From Actibacterium atlanticum (GTDB lineage Bacteria; Pseudomonadota; Alphaproteobacteria; Rhodobacterales; Rhodobacteraceae): 64,000 nucleotides of DNA. Below, piece after piece: positions 25,237 to 34,308 of this stretch. Every line of letters starts with the position of its first letter. Position 1 is the stretch's first letter. The position numbers were made by a program, and so were the translations under genes. The stretch spans positions 18,783 to 82,782 of the forward strand of contig NZ_AQQY01000011.1 in NCBI RefSeq assembly GCF_000671395.1, read 5' to 3'. The notes below the pieces were generated by a model. It did not search any database. It saw nothing but the letters and a program-made list of their open reading frames with translations, and was not told where the DNA came from.

Positions 25237-26156
25237 CCCTAGCCGCCCTGCCCTTTCCGGAGATTTCACCTGAAATCTTTTCGATTGAAATCGGGACGAT
25301 GACCTTTGCCCTGCGGTGGTATGCGCTTGCATACATCGCAGGATTGCTTCTCGGGTGGCGACTTTGCCTGCGTTTGATCCGCCAAGTTGCGCATTGGCCG
25401 GATCAAACACCGCCGTTAACAGCGCAACAGCTGGAACAACTGCTGAACTGGATCGTGCTCGGCGTCATTTTAGGTGGCCGGCTTGGGTTTGTGCTGTTCT
25501 ATCAGCCTGAGCACTACCTTACTCGGCCCTTGGATGTTCTCAAAATATGGCAAGGCGGTATGTCCTTCCATGGCGGGTTCTTGGGTGTGTCCGTTGCTGT
25601 TCTGGTTTTCGCGTGGCGCAATCGGTTGAGCGTGTTTGGCATAGCTGACCTCCTGGCAATCTCGGCCCCGATTGGCCTGTTTCTGGGTCGACTTGCAAAT
25701 TTCATCAACGCTGAGCTGTGGGGGCGACCGACATCCCTTCCATGGGGCGTGGTCTTCCCAGGTGAAGCTGCCCAGTTCTGCCCAGGTGTTGTCGGGCTCT
25801 GCGCGCGCCACCCATCTCAGGTGTATGAAGCCGTACTGGAAGGGTTGGTGCTCGGTGCTCTGCTGCTGACCCTCGGCTTGCGGTACGCATGGCTGCGGAG
25901 CCCCGGAGCCCTGACCGGTGTCTTTCTTGCAGGTTATGGACTGGCTCGTTTTCTTGTCGAGTTTGTCCGGCAGCCCGACCTGCAATTCGTGACGGACGCC
26001 AACCCGATCGGTCATGTGCTGCATTTTGGCATTGGGGGTTTGACCATGGGTCAACTGCTTTCCGCACCCATGATTGTTGTCGGCATGGCCCTGATCTGGC
26101 GGACACGCAATGGGCGCCAAAGTCGAACCGCAGAAAAACATGCTGAAATGGGTTGA
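25233..26156 (+). CDS. lgt: Lgt, prolipoprotein diacylglyceryl transferase
   Basis: The 307-residue polytopic protein shows the Lgt signature: [13 protein letters not shown] near the N-terminus, [10 protein letters not shown], the MSFHGGFLG loop and [16 protein letters not shown], then the conserved [10 protein letters not shown] region. Length fits the family. The enzyme transfers diacylglycerol from phosphatidylglycerol to the lipobox Cys. Chromosomes carry an essential lgt, so this is probably an extra copy serving the plasmid lipoproteins. It overlaps the TVP38 gene (ATGA) and precedes a metal ATPase. Confidence 0.92.
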   Translation: MTLAALPFPEISPEIFSIEIGTMTFALRWYALAYIAGLLLGWRLCLRLIRQVAHWPDQTPPLTAQQLEQLLNWIVLGVILGGRLGFVLFYQPEHYLTRPLDVLKIWQGGMSFHGGFLGVSVAVLVFAWRNRLSVFGIADLLAISAPIGLFLGRLANFINAELWGRPTSLPWGVVFPGEAAQFCPGVVGLCARHPSQVYEAVLEGLVLGALLLTLGLRYAWLRSPGALTGVFLAGYGLARFLVEFVRQPDLQFVTDANPIGHVLHFGIGGLTMGQLLSAPMIVVGMALIWRTRNGRQSRTAEKHAEMG

Positions 26157-26207
26157 GCCTGTCCCCAGGGGAACCCTCACGCTTGGTGCAAAGATTGGAG
26201 AAAAAAC

Positions 26208-28589
26208 ATGTCTGAAAAGAACCATGATCACCACCCTGCCCCGGCTCACCATGATGGGGTACCCGATGTGAAAAGCATGGCTGTCGATCCAGTTTGCGGC
26301 ATGAGTGTTGAGGTGACACGAGAGACACTCTCCATGAATTCTGAAGGAGAGACCTACCATTTCTGTTCGAAGCGCTGCCTGACCCAGTTCAAGACCGATC
26401 CTTTGCTTTACGCGTGGAGCGGTGGAGCGGATGGTGCGATGCATGAAGGGGCTCCCCTGCCCTCGCCCAAAGATGTTGCGCCGGGAACGCAATGGACGTG
26501 TCCTATGCATCCGGAAATCATTCAAAGTGAACCCGGAGCCTGTCCGATTTGCGGCATGGCGCTTGAACCCGTCATTCCACCCGACGAACAAGGCGCAGAG
26601 CTGACGGATTTCACCCGTCGCATGTGGGTCAGCTCGGTCGCGGCCGTGCCGTTGGTTGTGCTCACGATGGGAGAGCTTGTGGGGCTTCCGGTGCGCGATT
26701 GGATTGGCCACCGTGTGGCAACCTATGTCGAATTTCTACTTGCCACCCCGATCATCCTTTGGGCGGCACGGCCATTTTTCGAGCGTGGGTTGGACTCAAT
26801 CCGTAACCGATCACCGAACATGTGGACCTTGATCGCGCTTGGCGTAGGAGCAGCCTATGCCTACTCGCTATTCGCGACATTTCTGCCTGGGGTTTTCCCG
26901 GAGCAATACCGATCGGGAGGTGGCGTCGGCACGTATTTCGAGGCTGCGGTCGTGATCGTGGCACTTGTGTTCGTTGGTCAGGTTTTGGAGTTGCGAGCGA
27001 GAGAGCGCACAGGGGACGCGATACGTGCTCTACTCGATCTAGCTCCCAAAATGGCTCGGCGGATCGGATCTGATGGTGTCGAACAGGATGTGCCGCTAGA
27101 GCACGTGGTGGTCGGGGATCTGCTTCGCGTGCGACCAGGAGACAGCGTTCCAGTGGATGCGATGGTGATCGAAGGTCTTTCTTCAATCGATGAGAGCATG
27201 ATCACCGGCGAACCCGTTCCCGTGGAAAAATCCAATGGAGATCGTGTAACGGGCGGAACTATAAACAAAAATGGTTCACTGGTGGTGCGAGCTACCCAAG
27301 TCGGGGCGGATACCGTCTTGTCGCAAATCGTCGAGATGGTTGCAGGAGCTCGTCGTTCACGAGCACCAATCCAGGGGCTCGCGGATCGTGTCTCGTCGGT
27401 GTTTGTCCCGACCGTTGTGGTTGTCGCCGTTGTGGCGTTCATGACTTGGTTGCTTATTGGTCCCGATCCTGCTTTGGCCTTTGCAATCGCATCTGCAGTA
27501 TCTGTGTTGATCATCGCCTGCCCCTGCGCTCTTGGCCTAGCAACGCCGATCTCGATTACCACGGCTGCGGGGCGTGGTGCTCAGGCTGGCGTTCTGATCA
27601 AGGACGCCGAGGCGCTGGAGCGAATGGCCCGGGTTGACACGATCATCGTGGATAAGACAGGCACTCTGACGCACGGGAAGCCTGAACTAACCAACGCTGT
27701 AGCGTTTTCAAGTTTTGTAAGTGATGATGTTCTAAGGTTTGCTGCAGCCCTTGAACTGGGATCCGAACACCCACTGGCAGAGGCAATCGTAGAAGGTGCG
27801 CGAGGGCGCAGACTCGAGCTGCCAAAAGCGGATCATTTTGAAGCCATGACTGGGAAAGGGGTCCAAGGGGCGGTCGAAGGCCGGCAGGTTGCGCTCGGCA
27901 ACACCGCGATGATGGAGCTTCTGAACATCGACACAGCTGAGATTGAGGGTTCCATGGATGCTCTTCGGGTTGAGGGCAAAACGGCGATGTTCGTGGCTCT
28001 GGATGGCGCTCTTGCAGGAGTTGTCGCGGTCGCCGACCCAATCAAGCCGACAACGGCGGGAGCTATTCGCGATTTGCACGACCTTGGCCTCAGGGTAATC
28101 ATGGCGACCGGCGATAACCAGCGTACGGCTGAAGCCGTCGCCAGGACACTTGGAATTGACGAAGTCCGTGCCGACGTGTTGCCAGAAGACAAGAAGGCGC
28201 TTGTTGAAGAATTGCAGGCCACAGGCCGTCGAGTGGCCATGGCTGGCGATGGCGTCAACGACGCCCCTGCCCTGGCGTCTGCTGATGTTGGGATCGCGAT
28301 GGGCACAGGTGCGGATGTCGCCGTTGAAAGTGCTGGAATAACCCTTCTCGGGGGCGATCTGGTGGGGATTGTTCGGGCACGCAAGTTGGCCAAAGCAACC
28401 CTGCGCAATATCAAGCAAAATCTGTTCTTCGCATTTGCCTACAACGCCGCAGGCGTCCCGGTCGCCGCGGGTGTGCTCTATCCGATACTTGGGCTGTTGC
28501 TTTCGCCAATGATTGCAGCTGCCGCAATGAGCCTGTCGTCGGTTTCAGTGATCTCTAACGCGTTGCGTTTGCGACGCGTCAGACTCTAA
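26208..28589 (+). CDS. P1B-type metal-exporting ATPase with YHS and metal-binding N-terminal domains
   Basis: The 793-residue protein begins with a His-rich stretch, a YHS-type domain ([11 protein letters not shown]..., about residues 24-65) and a [16 protein letters not shown] metal-binding domain (97-122). Eight predicted membrane helices include the CPC motif at 438-440. Catalytic motifs are TGE, D482-KTGTLT, HP (SEHPLAEA) and GDGVNDAP. The CPC and C-terminal features point to Cu(+)/Ag(+) export. There are no MTCxxC HMA domains, unlike the ATPase at the left edge, so the two are different subtypes. Confidence 0.93.
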   Translation: MSEKNHDHHPAPAHHDGVPDVKSMAVDPVCGMSVEVTRETLSMNSEGETYHFCSKRCLTQFKTDPLLYAWSGGADGAMHEGAPLPSPKDVAPGTQWTCPMHPEIIQSEPGACPICGMALEPVIPPDEQGAELTDFTRRMWVSSVAAVPLVVLTMGELVGLPVRDWIGHRVATYVEFLLATPIILWAARPFFERGLDSIRNRSPNMWTLIALGVGAAYAYSLFATFLPGVFPEQYRSGGGVGTYFEAAVVIVALVFVGQVLELRARERTGDAIRALLDLAPKMARRIGSDGVEQDVPLEHVVVGDLLRVRPGDSVPVDAMVIEGLSSIDESMITGEPVPVEKSNGDRVTGGTINKNGSLVVRATQVGADTVLSQIVEMVAGARRSRAPIQGLADRVSSVFVPTVVVVAVVAFMTWLLIGPDPALAFAIASAVSVLIIACPCALGLATPISITTAAGRGAQAGVLIKDAEALERMARVDTIIVDKTGTLTHGKPELTNAVAFSSFVSDDVLRFAAALELGSEHPLAEAIVEGARGRRLELPKADHFEAMTGKGVQGAVEGRQVALGNTAMMELLNIDTAEIEGSMDALRVEGKTAMFVALDGALAGVVAVADPIKPTTAGAIRDLHDLGLRVIMATGDNQRTAEAVARTLGIDEVRADVLPEDKKALVEELQATGRRVAMAGDGVNDAPALASADVGIAMGTGADVAVESAGITLLGGDLVGIVRARKLAKATLRNIKQNLFFAFAYNAAGVPVAAGVLYPILGLLLSPMIAAAAMSLSSVSVISNALRLRRVRL

Positions 28590-29125
28590 ACTTGGAAACG
28601 GGGGCAACAAGGCTTCACGCATTCGCTTAGCTGATGATCAGGTGTTGATCGTTTGCCGTTTCATTCTCTTGTGCGGGCCGGGTCTGGTGACTGCACAGAT
28701 ATAGACGATGTTTAGTGCCAATGCGCGTGGACTAATTGTCCTATCGTATTTTGCGCTCTTGCGCAAACGTCAAACAAGAATCGAATGCGCAACGGGTCGC
28801 ATGGGAGCACTGCCGTTGTATTCTTTTGCTCGGCCAGGCCCCCTGCCCTCTCCGAAAATGTAGGACATACGCAAAGCAGAATAAGGTGTTGTGTCTTTAG
28901 CTGCAGAGCGGGCAAAAGCTGTGTTCGAGCAGTGCGTCTCGACATCGCTTCCCCTGGATTGTGACAAGCTCCTACCCGTTTTGCTTCGCACTTGTCCCTC
29001 TTTTAAGGCTGCGTGTCCGGGTTTTAATCCGGAACATGCCGTATGTATTTTGGGGATTGGGCAGAGTGGCCACGTTTGGATATGGTCCTGCCGAAGAAAA
29101 GAGTTGGGGCAATTGGACTTGCGCT

Positions 29126-29141
29126 GTTAACAGCTGTTAAC
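29126..29141. promoter_or_regulatory. parS: parS-like palindrome upstream of repA
   Basis: GTTAACAGCTGTTAAC is a perfect 16-bp palindrome and fits the repABC parS layout (GTT, a GC centre, AAC). The same 16 bases occur within repB and, with one change, after repB. It is the likely RepB binding site for segregation and autoregulation. Confidence 0.85.
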
Positions 29142-29190
29142 TCGAAAGGTTGAGGCTTCCCTAGTGGCGCGGCCGCTCAGAAACACAATT

Positions 29191-29199
29191 TGTGGATAA
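29191..29199 (-). promoter_or_regulatory. DnaA box upstream of repA
   Basis: TGTGGATAA is the exact reverse complement of the consensus DnaA box TTATCCACA. It lies 82 bp before repA and 50 bp after the parS site. In repABC plasmids the origin is usually within repC, so this site may modulate repA expression rather than mark the origin. Confidence 0.55.
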
Positions 29200-29281
29200 A
29201 AACCTTGACTTAGCATGGTGAATCACTGCCTTTAGAGTCAAGTTGCGCAAATAAGCGCGTTCGAGCAGAGAAATTGCAACT

Positions 29282-30463
29282 ATGTTCCAGACGGCACCCA
29301 TCGAAGCAGCGTCTCAATCTGAGCTTACAAGCCAGATGGCCGCGCGTCTACACACCGCGCTTACCACGCATCTTCAGCAAGCTTATGCGCCCGACCAGCG
29401 TAAGAATTTGAGACTATTCAGCGCAACAGAGACCGCTGAACTTCTCGGCGTGACGGGTCAGTTCCTGCGAAAATGCCACAGCGAAGGGTCCCTGCCCGAG
29501 CCAGAGGTCATCAAGAACGGGCGTCGGTTCTATACCGGTGAGGAAATCCTGCAAGCCCGTCACCTGTTGGAGGCAAGCTCGCGCACACCCGGGAAGTATC
29601 TTCCAGGCCGCCGTGAGGGCGACAAGCTCCAAGTCATCCAGTTGATGAACTTCAAAGGTGGCTCGGCCAAGTCCACTTCTGCCATCCATCTTTGCCACTA
29701 CCTCGCCTTAAGTGGGTATCGGGTCCTGGCGATTGACCTGGACCCGCAGGGAAGTCTCACCGGCTTTTGTGGAATCCAGACGGAATTGGAGTTCGAGGGC
29801 GCTTCGATTTACGACGCGCTCCGCTACGAAGACCCGGTGCCCTTGTCTGAGGCCATCGTGGAAACCTATTTCCCAGGTCTTCACCTTGCGCCCGCGCGCC
29901 TTGTGTTGAGCGAGTTCGAAACCGAGACCGCCGTCAACGCGGGTCGTGGCGTAGCCTTCTTCGAAAAGCTCAGCCAGGCGATCGGGTCGGTTGAGAGCGA
30001 TTATGATGTGGTGGTTATCGACAGCCCACCGGCCCTCGGGTTTCTGACACTGACCGGCCTCTATGCGGCAACTTCGGTCATCGTGCCGATGACGCCGAGC
30101 ATGCTCGACCTGGCCTCAACACAACAGTTCGTGGAGATGACCTCCGCCTATCTCGGAGTGATCGAGGATACGGGAGTCAAGCTGGATCATGACTTTTTCT
30201 CTTTCCTCATCACGCGTGATGATCCGAGCGATATTCCAAGCCAGCAGATCGTGAGCTTGATGCGGGCCCTGTTTCAGGACCGCGTCGTGGCGGCCACGAG
30301 CTTGCGAAGCACGGCGATTGGTGACGCGTCCATGCTGAAGATGTCGATCTACGAGGTTTCGCGATCTGAGATGACGCGGTCGACCTATGATCGCGCCAAG
30401 ACCAGTATGGATGCGGTTGGTGCGGAAGTGGCGACAATGGTCCAGCAGGCTTGGGGGCGTTAA
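29282..30463 (+). CDS. repA: RepA, ParA-family partition ATPase of the repABC replicon
   Basis: The 393-residue protein has an N-terminal helix-turn-helix region (about 40-105; TAELLGVTGQFLRKCHSEG) and a ParA ATPase domain with the deviant Walker A KGGSAKST (K125-T132) and Walker B-like IDLDPQGSL. RepA of this family separates plasmid copies with RepB bound at parS and represses the repABC operon. The gene is followed after two bases by repB. The upstream region holds parS and a DnaA box. Confidence 0.95.
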   Translation: MFQTAPIEAASQSELTSQMAARLHTALTTHLQQAYAPDQRKNLRLFSATETAELLGVTGQFLRKCHSEGSLPEPEVIKNGRRFYTGEEILQARHLLEASSRTPGKYLPGRREGDKLQVIQLMNFKGGSAKSTSAIHLCHYLALSGYRVLAIDLDPQGSLTGFCGIQTELEFEGASIYDALRYEDPVPLSEAIVETYFPGLHLAPARLVLSEFETETAVNAGRGVAFFEKLSQAIGSVESDYDVVVIDSPPALGFLTLTGLYAATSVIVPMTPSMLDLASTQQFVEMTSAYLGVIEDTGVKLDHDFFSFLITRDDPSDIPSQQIVSLMRALFQDRVVAATSLRSTAIGDASMLKMSIYEVSRSEMTRSTYDRAKTSMDAVGAEVATMVQQAWGR

Positions 30464-30465
30464 TC

Positions 30466-31437
30466 ATGGCAATGGGGAAAAACAAAACCGGGATCATGGC
30501 CGCCATTACAGCGGCGACAGAGGCACCGAAAGACGGTGGTTCTGATCGAGCGCATCGGACCTTGCCCAAAGGGACTATTGGGTCTGTTCGTGCGGGGCTT
30601 GGCGGCATCCAGGATATCGATACCAAACTCATCCTGGCCTGGGGCCCCAAGGACCGGCTAGATATCGAGTTAACAGCTGTTAACAGCGCCGAGCCGAATG
30701 AATCGATCCAGGATCTCGCCTCCAGTATTGCCGAGGCCGGTCAGCAAGTGCCCGTGCTCCTACGCCCATCCAAGGAGCGCGATGGGCATTTCGAGGTGAT
30801 CTACGGCCAGCGACGGATACTTGCATGTCGGCATCTTGGCATCCCGGTGCGTGCTCTTATCCGTACGCTCGATGATACAGATGCCCTGTTAGCAAAGGGG
30901 CTTGAGAATGCCGGGCGTGCCGAACTGAGCTACTACGAGCGTGTTCGTTTTGCGCAAGCAATCCTAGAGCAAGGTTACTCCCGAGCGGAGGTTTGCCAGG
31001 CCCTGGCGATCAGCAAGAACACCCTGTCGCAGCTTGAGCGCATCAATCGCCTGGTTCCCATTGCCGTCGGTGAAGCGATCGGCGCCGCGCCGGGGGCAGG
31101 GCGCCCGAAATGGACGACCCTCGCGACGGCGTTTGAAAAAGAGCAGCTGACGGAAAGTGCCGCTCTTGGGGTTTTGGGTCGATCAGGTGAGTTGGAATCT
31201 GATGGTCGGTTGGAGCTCGTGCTCAAAGAGATCGGCAAGCGTGGCAAACAAGAGCGCTCTGTTGAGGAACGCTCGCCACTTCCTGGTGTGCAGATCAAGA
31301 GTGGAAAGTCCGGACTCTCGGTGACCGTCAGGAGGGCAGGGGACAACACAAAATTCGCAAACTGGCTGGACCAAAACCTGGACCAGCTCATTCAGGATTC
31401 CTTCGAGCGGTTTCAATCAGAAAACCACGAAGGATAG
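30466..31437 (+). CDS. repB: RepB, ParB-family partition protein
   Basis: ATG 30466 lies two bases after the repA stop, with GGGGGCG inside the end of repA as ribosome-binding site; a TTG at 30451 is a less likely start. The 323-residue protein has a ParB nuclease-like domain (about 65-160; QQVPVLLRP, YGQRRILACRHLG) and a helix-turn-helix (ALAISKNTLSQLERI). It binds parS and loads RepA-dependent segregation. A perfect parS palindrome is embedded in its own coding region at 30669. Confidence 0.94.
   Translation: MAMGKNKTGIMAAITAATEAPKDGGSDRAHRTLPKGTIGSVRAGLGGIQDIDTKLILAWGPKDRLDIELTAVNSAEPNESIQDLASSIAEAGQQVPVLLRPSKERDGHFEVIYGQRRILACRHLGIPVRALIRTLDDTDALLAKGLENAGRAELSYYERVRFAQAILEQGYSRAEVCQALAISKNTLSQLERINRLVPIAVGEAIGAAPGAGRPKWTTLATAFEKEQLTESAALGVLGRSGELESDGRLELVLKEIGKRGKQERSVEERSPLPGVQIKSGKSGLSVTVRRAGDNTKFANWLDQNLDQLIQDSFERFQSENHEG
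30669..30684. promoter_or_regulatory. parS: parS-like palindrome inside repB
   Basis: The 16-bp perfect palindrome GTTAACAGCTGTTAAC, identical to the one upstream of repA, is read here within repB (about codons 69-73). Such intragenic sites occur in some repABC cassettes. It doubles as coding sequence, so it is constrained at both levels. Confidence 0.85.
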
Positions 31438-31442
31438 CGGCG

Positions 31443-31458
31443 GTTAACAACTGTTAAC
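31443..31458. promoter_or_regulatory. parS: parS-like palindrome between repB and repC
   Basis: GTTAACAACTGTTAAC differs from the two upstream sites at one central base, breaking symmetry only in the middle. It starts six bases after the repB stop and precedes the antisense RNA region. Confidence 0.75.
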
Positions 31459-31497
31459 CGTCAGAGTGGAGGCAACGAGCAGAAAGGAGGACGGCAC

Positions 31498-31561
31498 AAA
31501 AAGAAACCCTCGAAACCGAAGTCCCGAGGGCTGCTGCGCACAAGGCGCGATTTGTTTTGAC
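31498..31561 (-). ncRNA. Antisense counter-transcribed RNA (ctRNA/incA type) between repB and repC
   Basis: On the minus strand a near-ideal promoter is visible: TTGTTT (31596-31591), a 17-bp spacer, and TAAGAT (31573-31568). The predicted start is near 31561. About 50 bases on, CCCTCG and CGAGGG (31530-31525 and 31512-31507 in minus order) form a hairpin followed by TTTCTTTTT (31506-31498), a classical intrinsic terminator. The transcript of about 64 nt is antisense to the repC leader, exactly where repABC plasmids encode the small RNA that limits repC expression and sets copy number and incompatibility. Confidence 0.85.
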
Positions 31562-31567
31562 ACCACA

Positions 31568-31596
31568 ATCTTAGCAGCCCGCGAATCGCTAAACAA
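31568..31596 (-). promoter_or_regulatory. Promoter of the repABC antisense RNA
   Basis: Read on the minus strand, TTGTTT and TAAGAT are separated by 17 bp. This is the best sigma-70-type promoter seen in the replication region and is placed to transcribe the short terminator-ended RNA described at 31498-31561. Confidence 0.75.
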
Positions 31597-31643
31597 CGAA
31601 AAACGTCTTTGGGCGAACAGGTTTTCTGTGCCTGCTTAGCAAA

Positions 31644-33005
31644 ATGAAGAAATTTAATGATGCTCCGCATGGAGCGACTGGGACAGTCATGCCTCAGAAC
31701 GGTGGAGGTATGACCAAAATCAACCAACCTACGGGATGGCGTAAAGCGACAGCCGGACTCGCTGTCGCTGAGCAGCATGCGCAAGCCGGTGAACAGGCCG
31801 CCGTTCCCAAAACCCAAGCATTTGTAGCGGTGAAGCGCGTCGGCGCTCACATCGGACTCAAAGCCGGTGATGTACTGCTTCTCGATACGCTTGGGGCCTT
31901 CACACAGGCCCAGGACTGGGAGGAGGGGCAGCGTCCGATCGTTTGGGCGTCAAACGCCTACCTGATGGAGCAGACGGGCTTCTCGCTCTCCGCGCTTAAG
32001 CGCCATGCACGGCGCCTGGCTGAAATCGGCGTGATCTCCTTCAAGGATAGCCCCAATGGCAAGCGGTGGGGCCACAGGGACGCTGACGGGCGCATCATCG
32101 AGGCCTATGGCTTCGATCTGTCGCCGCTGTCAGCGCGTGTCGAGGAGTTCGAGCATCTTCAGGCCGAATTGCAGGCCGAGCGTGAGCTCTGCCAGCGCCT
32201 CAAGCGGCAAATCACCGTTGCGCGCCGAATGATCCGCGCCCGGATCGAAGCGGCGTCTCACGCGGCGCTGAGAGGCCCCTGGGAGCATCTTTCAGGGATG
32301 TTTGAGGACCTTCTGGACCGTCTTCCGCGCCGGAACACCGCCTCTGAGACGCTTGAGCGGCTCCTGACATGGTTCAGAGAGCTGCAGGCCCGCGTCGAGG
32401 CGACCTATCTCAAGGCGGTTCGGGCGGATGAGGTTGTGGAGAACACCGCCAAAACCACCGAACAAGTCAGTGAAAAGACTCAAGAAATGAACCCCAGGGA
32501 GGTCAATTCTGAACCTCATATACTAATTACAACCCAACTTAATCCTGTAACCTGTAATCGCTCAGAATCTGAGCAAGCGGCGGGCGTGGTGCCCAATGCG
32601 CCACCCGAAGAGCAAGTGGATAGGGAGTTGGAAGATTGGGTTGCGGAAACGCGCAAGAAACGCGGAGTAGCGCTTGATTTGCCGACTGTGATGCAGGCAT
32701 GTCCTGAATTCGCGTCCTGGGCGCGCAATATGGGCGGGTATCTGAAGGATTGGGGCGATTTGCACCGGGTTGCCGGGCAGTTGAGGCCGATGATTGGTGT
32801 CTCGGAACACGCCTGGAACCTCGCACAGGACCGTCTTGGGCCTCAAATCGCGACAGCGGCGCTGGTTCTGACCTTCGACAAGCATTGCGCGGGAGAAGTG
32901 GCATCTCCTGGCGGCTATCTCCGCGGTATTGTCCAGAAAGCTGGGGCAGGGGAGTTGCATCTCGAGCGCAGCTTCTACGGCAGGCTCATTGGGCAGGCGG
33001 CGTGA
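31644..33005 (+). CDS. repC: RepC, replication initiator of the repABC replicon
   Basis: The frame gives up to 453 residues; ATG codons at 31689 and 31710 (after GGAGG) are alternative starts, the latter beginning just before the conserved TGWRKATAGL segment. The N-terminal part (about 60-200) is the RepC DNA-binding region, with a helix-turn-helix (YLMEQTGFSLSALKRHARRLAEIG). A charged helical stretch follows (170-290), then a C-terminal domain with WGDLHRVAGQLRPMIGVS. RepC initiates replication at an origin usually inside its gene. Its leader is overlapped by the antisense RNA. Confidence 0.93.
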   Translation: MKKFNDAPHGATGTVMPQNGGGMTKINQPTGWRKATAGLAVAEQHAQAGEQAAVPKTQAFVAVKRVGAHIGLKAGDVLLLDTLGAFTQAQDWEEGQRPIVWASNAYLMEQTGFSLSALKRHARRLAEIGVISFKDSPNGKRWGHRDADGRIIEAYGFDLSPLSARVEEFEHLQAELQAERELCQRLKRQITVARRMIRARIEAASHAALRGPWEHLSGMFEDLLDRLPRRNTASETLERLLTWFRELQARVEATYLKAVRADEVVENTAKTTEQVSEKTQEMNPREVNSEPHILITTQLNPVTCNRSESEQAAGVVPNAPPEEQVDRELEDWVAETRKKRGVALDLPTVMQACPEFASWARNMGGYLKDWGDLHRVAGQLRPMIGVSEHAWNLAQDRLGPQIATAALVLTFDKHCAGEVASPGGYLRGIVQKAGAGELHLERSFYGRLIGQAA

Positions 33006-33128
33006 AAAGGTTGATTGAACGCAGGTGCTGACAACATGTATACCCACTGCTCGTTCGCCTGTGATGTGTTGGACTGCAATTAACTTGCCGGCCTTTTGGT
33101 TGGTTTCGGGTTCGAAACGGCGTAGCAT

Positions 33129-33641
33129 TCACATACGCGATAGCCGGTCTTCGTCATCCACGATGTCGAGAACGCATCCAGTGCCACGCCATCGCCACAG
33201 GACGATATTGAAGTCGGTTGTGGATGCGCCTTTCGCAAAGCTTCGGATCAGGAGGCCGGCAAAGCCGTCAGCGATGAGATCCCTTGCGAAGTCTTGCGTC
33301 GGAACCTGGCTCCCCTCGAGCAATTTTGTGCGCCAGCCCGGTTCTGCGAGCGTGTGTTCCGACATGCCGCGCTGTTGAAGCTCACGTGCAGCGCGGGTAT
33401 CGAAAATCGGACCCAGCTCGGCATGGTAGGAAACCAGGATTGTAGGTTGCAGGCTGCCCACCTGGTTAGCTTCACGCAGGGCGCCGGCCGGGTCGAGGGC
33501 TGTGTATAGGGCAGGTGTGCCCTTTGCATTGAAGCGGCCGCCAAAAAGCTCCGCGCCATGGCCCGACAGTGGCGCGCGCGCATAGACCGGGTTCAAGGCA
33601 CGGTAGAGAGGCCCTGCATAGCGACCATTGTTTAGCGGCAT
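33129..33641 (-). CDS. RES-domain toxin
   Basis: The 170-residue protein is a single RES domain: Y-R-A-L near the N-terminus, the GGRFNAKGTPALYTA segment with the conserved Arg and Tyr, and a conserved E in ALREAN. RES toxins act on NAD(+) or a related cytoplasmic target. It follows its antitoxin gene with a one-base overlap (TGATG). The pair is a probable plasmid-stabilising addiction module next to the replication cassette. Confidence 0.88.
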   Translation of the reverse strand: MPLNNGRYAGPLYRALNPVYARAPLSGHGAELFGGRFNAKGTPALYTALDPAGALREANQVGSLQPTILVSYHAELGPIFDTRAARELQQRGMSEHTLAEPGWRTKLLEGSQVPTQDFARDLIADGFAGLLIRSFAKGASTTDFNIVLWRWRGTGCVLDIVDDEDRLSRM

Positions 33642-33991
33642 CAGGCAAAGACACCCGCGTCAACGGCGTCGATGTATTCGAGGACCTGTTGCGCCTTGCC
33701 TTCCTGCACGAGCTGCATCGCGGTCCGCCCATCAAAACCGGGCAGGGGTTCGGACCGATACCACGCATAGGCGATCAATTCCGAGCCAAAGCGCGGCTCC
33801 ACCTTGTTGAGCACTTCGACCAGTTCACGCAAACGCCGCTGTGTCTTGTCCGAGTTGATCCGGGTGCGACGCTGCAGGGCGTCTTTGCCGAGGCCCACCG
33901 TCATGGCGATCTCTTCGGCTGACGTGCGAAGGGCAGCCGCAATCTTACGCGGTTCGAATTGCCCGTTTTCAGCGAAGCTCGTGATGTGCAT
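33641..33991 (-). CDS. Xre/MbcA/ParS-type antitoxin (DUF2384), partner of the RES toxin
   Basis: ATG 33991 gives 116 residues; AAGG stands upstream, and the frame beyond it is unsupported. The N-terminal half is helix-turn-helix-like (LRTSAEEIAMTVGLGKDALQR) and the C-terminal half is the toxin-binding domain (EPLPGFDGRTAMQLVQEGKAQQVLEYID, with the typical GF-x-G-x-TA-x-LV pattern). It neutralises the RES toxin and probably represses the operon. The AT-rich stretch upstream contains GTAATTATTAC (34008-34018), a possible operator. Confidence 0.87.
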   Translation of the reverse strand: MHITSFAENGQFEPRKIAAALRTSAEEIAMTVGLGKDALQRRTRINSDKTQRRLRELVEVLNKVEPRFGSELIAYAWYRSEPLPGFDGRTAMQLVQEGKAQQVLEYIDAVDAGVFA

Positions 33992-34007
33992 GGTGTGGCC
34001 TTTATCG

Positions 34008-34018
34008 GTAATTATTAC
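34008..34018. promoter_or_regulatory. AT-rich palindrome before the antitoxin gene
   Basis: GTAAT-T-ATTAC is an 11-bp odd-centred palindrome, 17 bases upstream of the antitoxin start. Antitoxins of this family bind palindromes in their own promoters, so this is a candidate operator. The evidence is position and symmetry. Confidence 0.4.
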
Positions 34019-34308
34019 GGTATATGGTGTTAATTTCGCCGAATAGCAAGCTCCCTGAGGGTAAGCGCCCGGTGTTTCTAGGGCTGTTCCCGTGAAAGTG
34101 GTGACCGAACCCTTGAACAATCGGAAGCTTCGGGTTCGGCACTCTGGCCGGGCGTCAATACATGGTGGCCGCTGGCGATGCCTGCGCCGCTGTATGGAAA
34201 GTGAAAGTTCCCTTCGGGTTTTGTGACCAACGGATGAGGGGTCTTGAGGGTTCCTCTGTCGGGTCCGGGTCGGTTTCCGGTCTGTCTTTCCTGCATTGAG
34301 GTATTCCC

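Larger units (their letters stand above)
28590..29281. other. Noncoding region upstream of repA
   Basis: This 692-bp stretch separates the metal island from repA. Open frames in it are short and lack convincing ribosome-binding sites or family resemblance. Its right part carries a parS palindrome and a DnaA box, listed separately. The left part (28590-29110) shows no feature I can support. The region probably holds the repABC promoter and marks the junction between the metal island and the replication cassette. Confidence 0.5.

Noticed and set aside
25470..26711. A 413-codon minus-strand open frame
   Set aside because: It covers lgt and the start of the metal ATPase in antisense and lacks family features.
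26978..28418. Long minus-strand frames inside the metal ATPase gene
   Set aside because: They are antisense to a well-supported ATPase and have repetitive, unstructured composition.
28891..29130. 79-codon frame upstream of repA
   Set aside because: It ends inside the parS palindrome and has no ribosome-binding site; noncoding control DNA is more likely.
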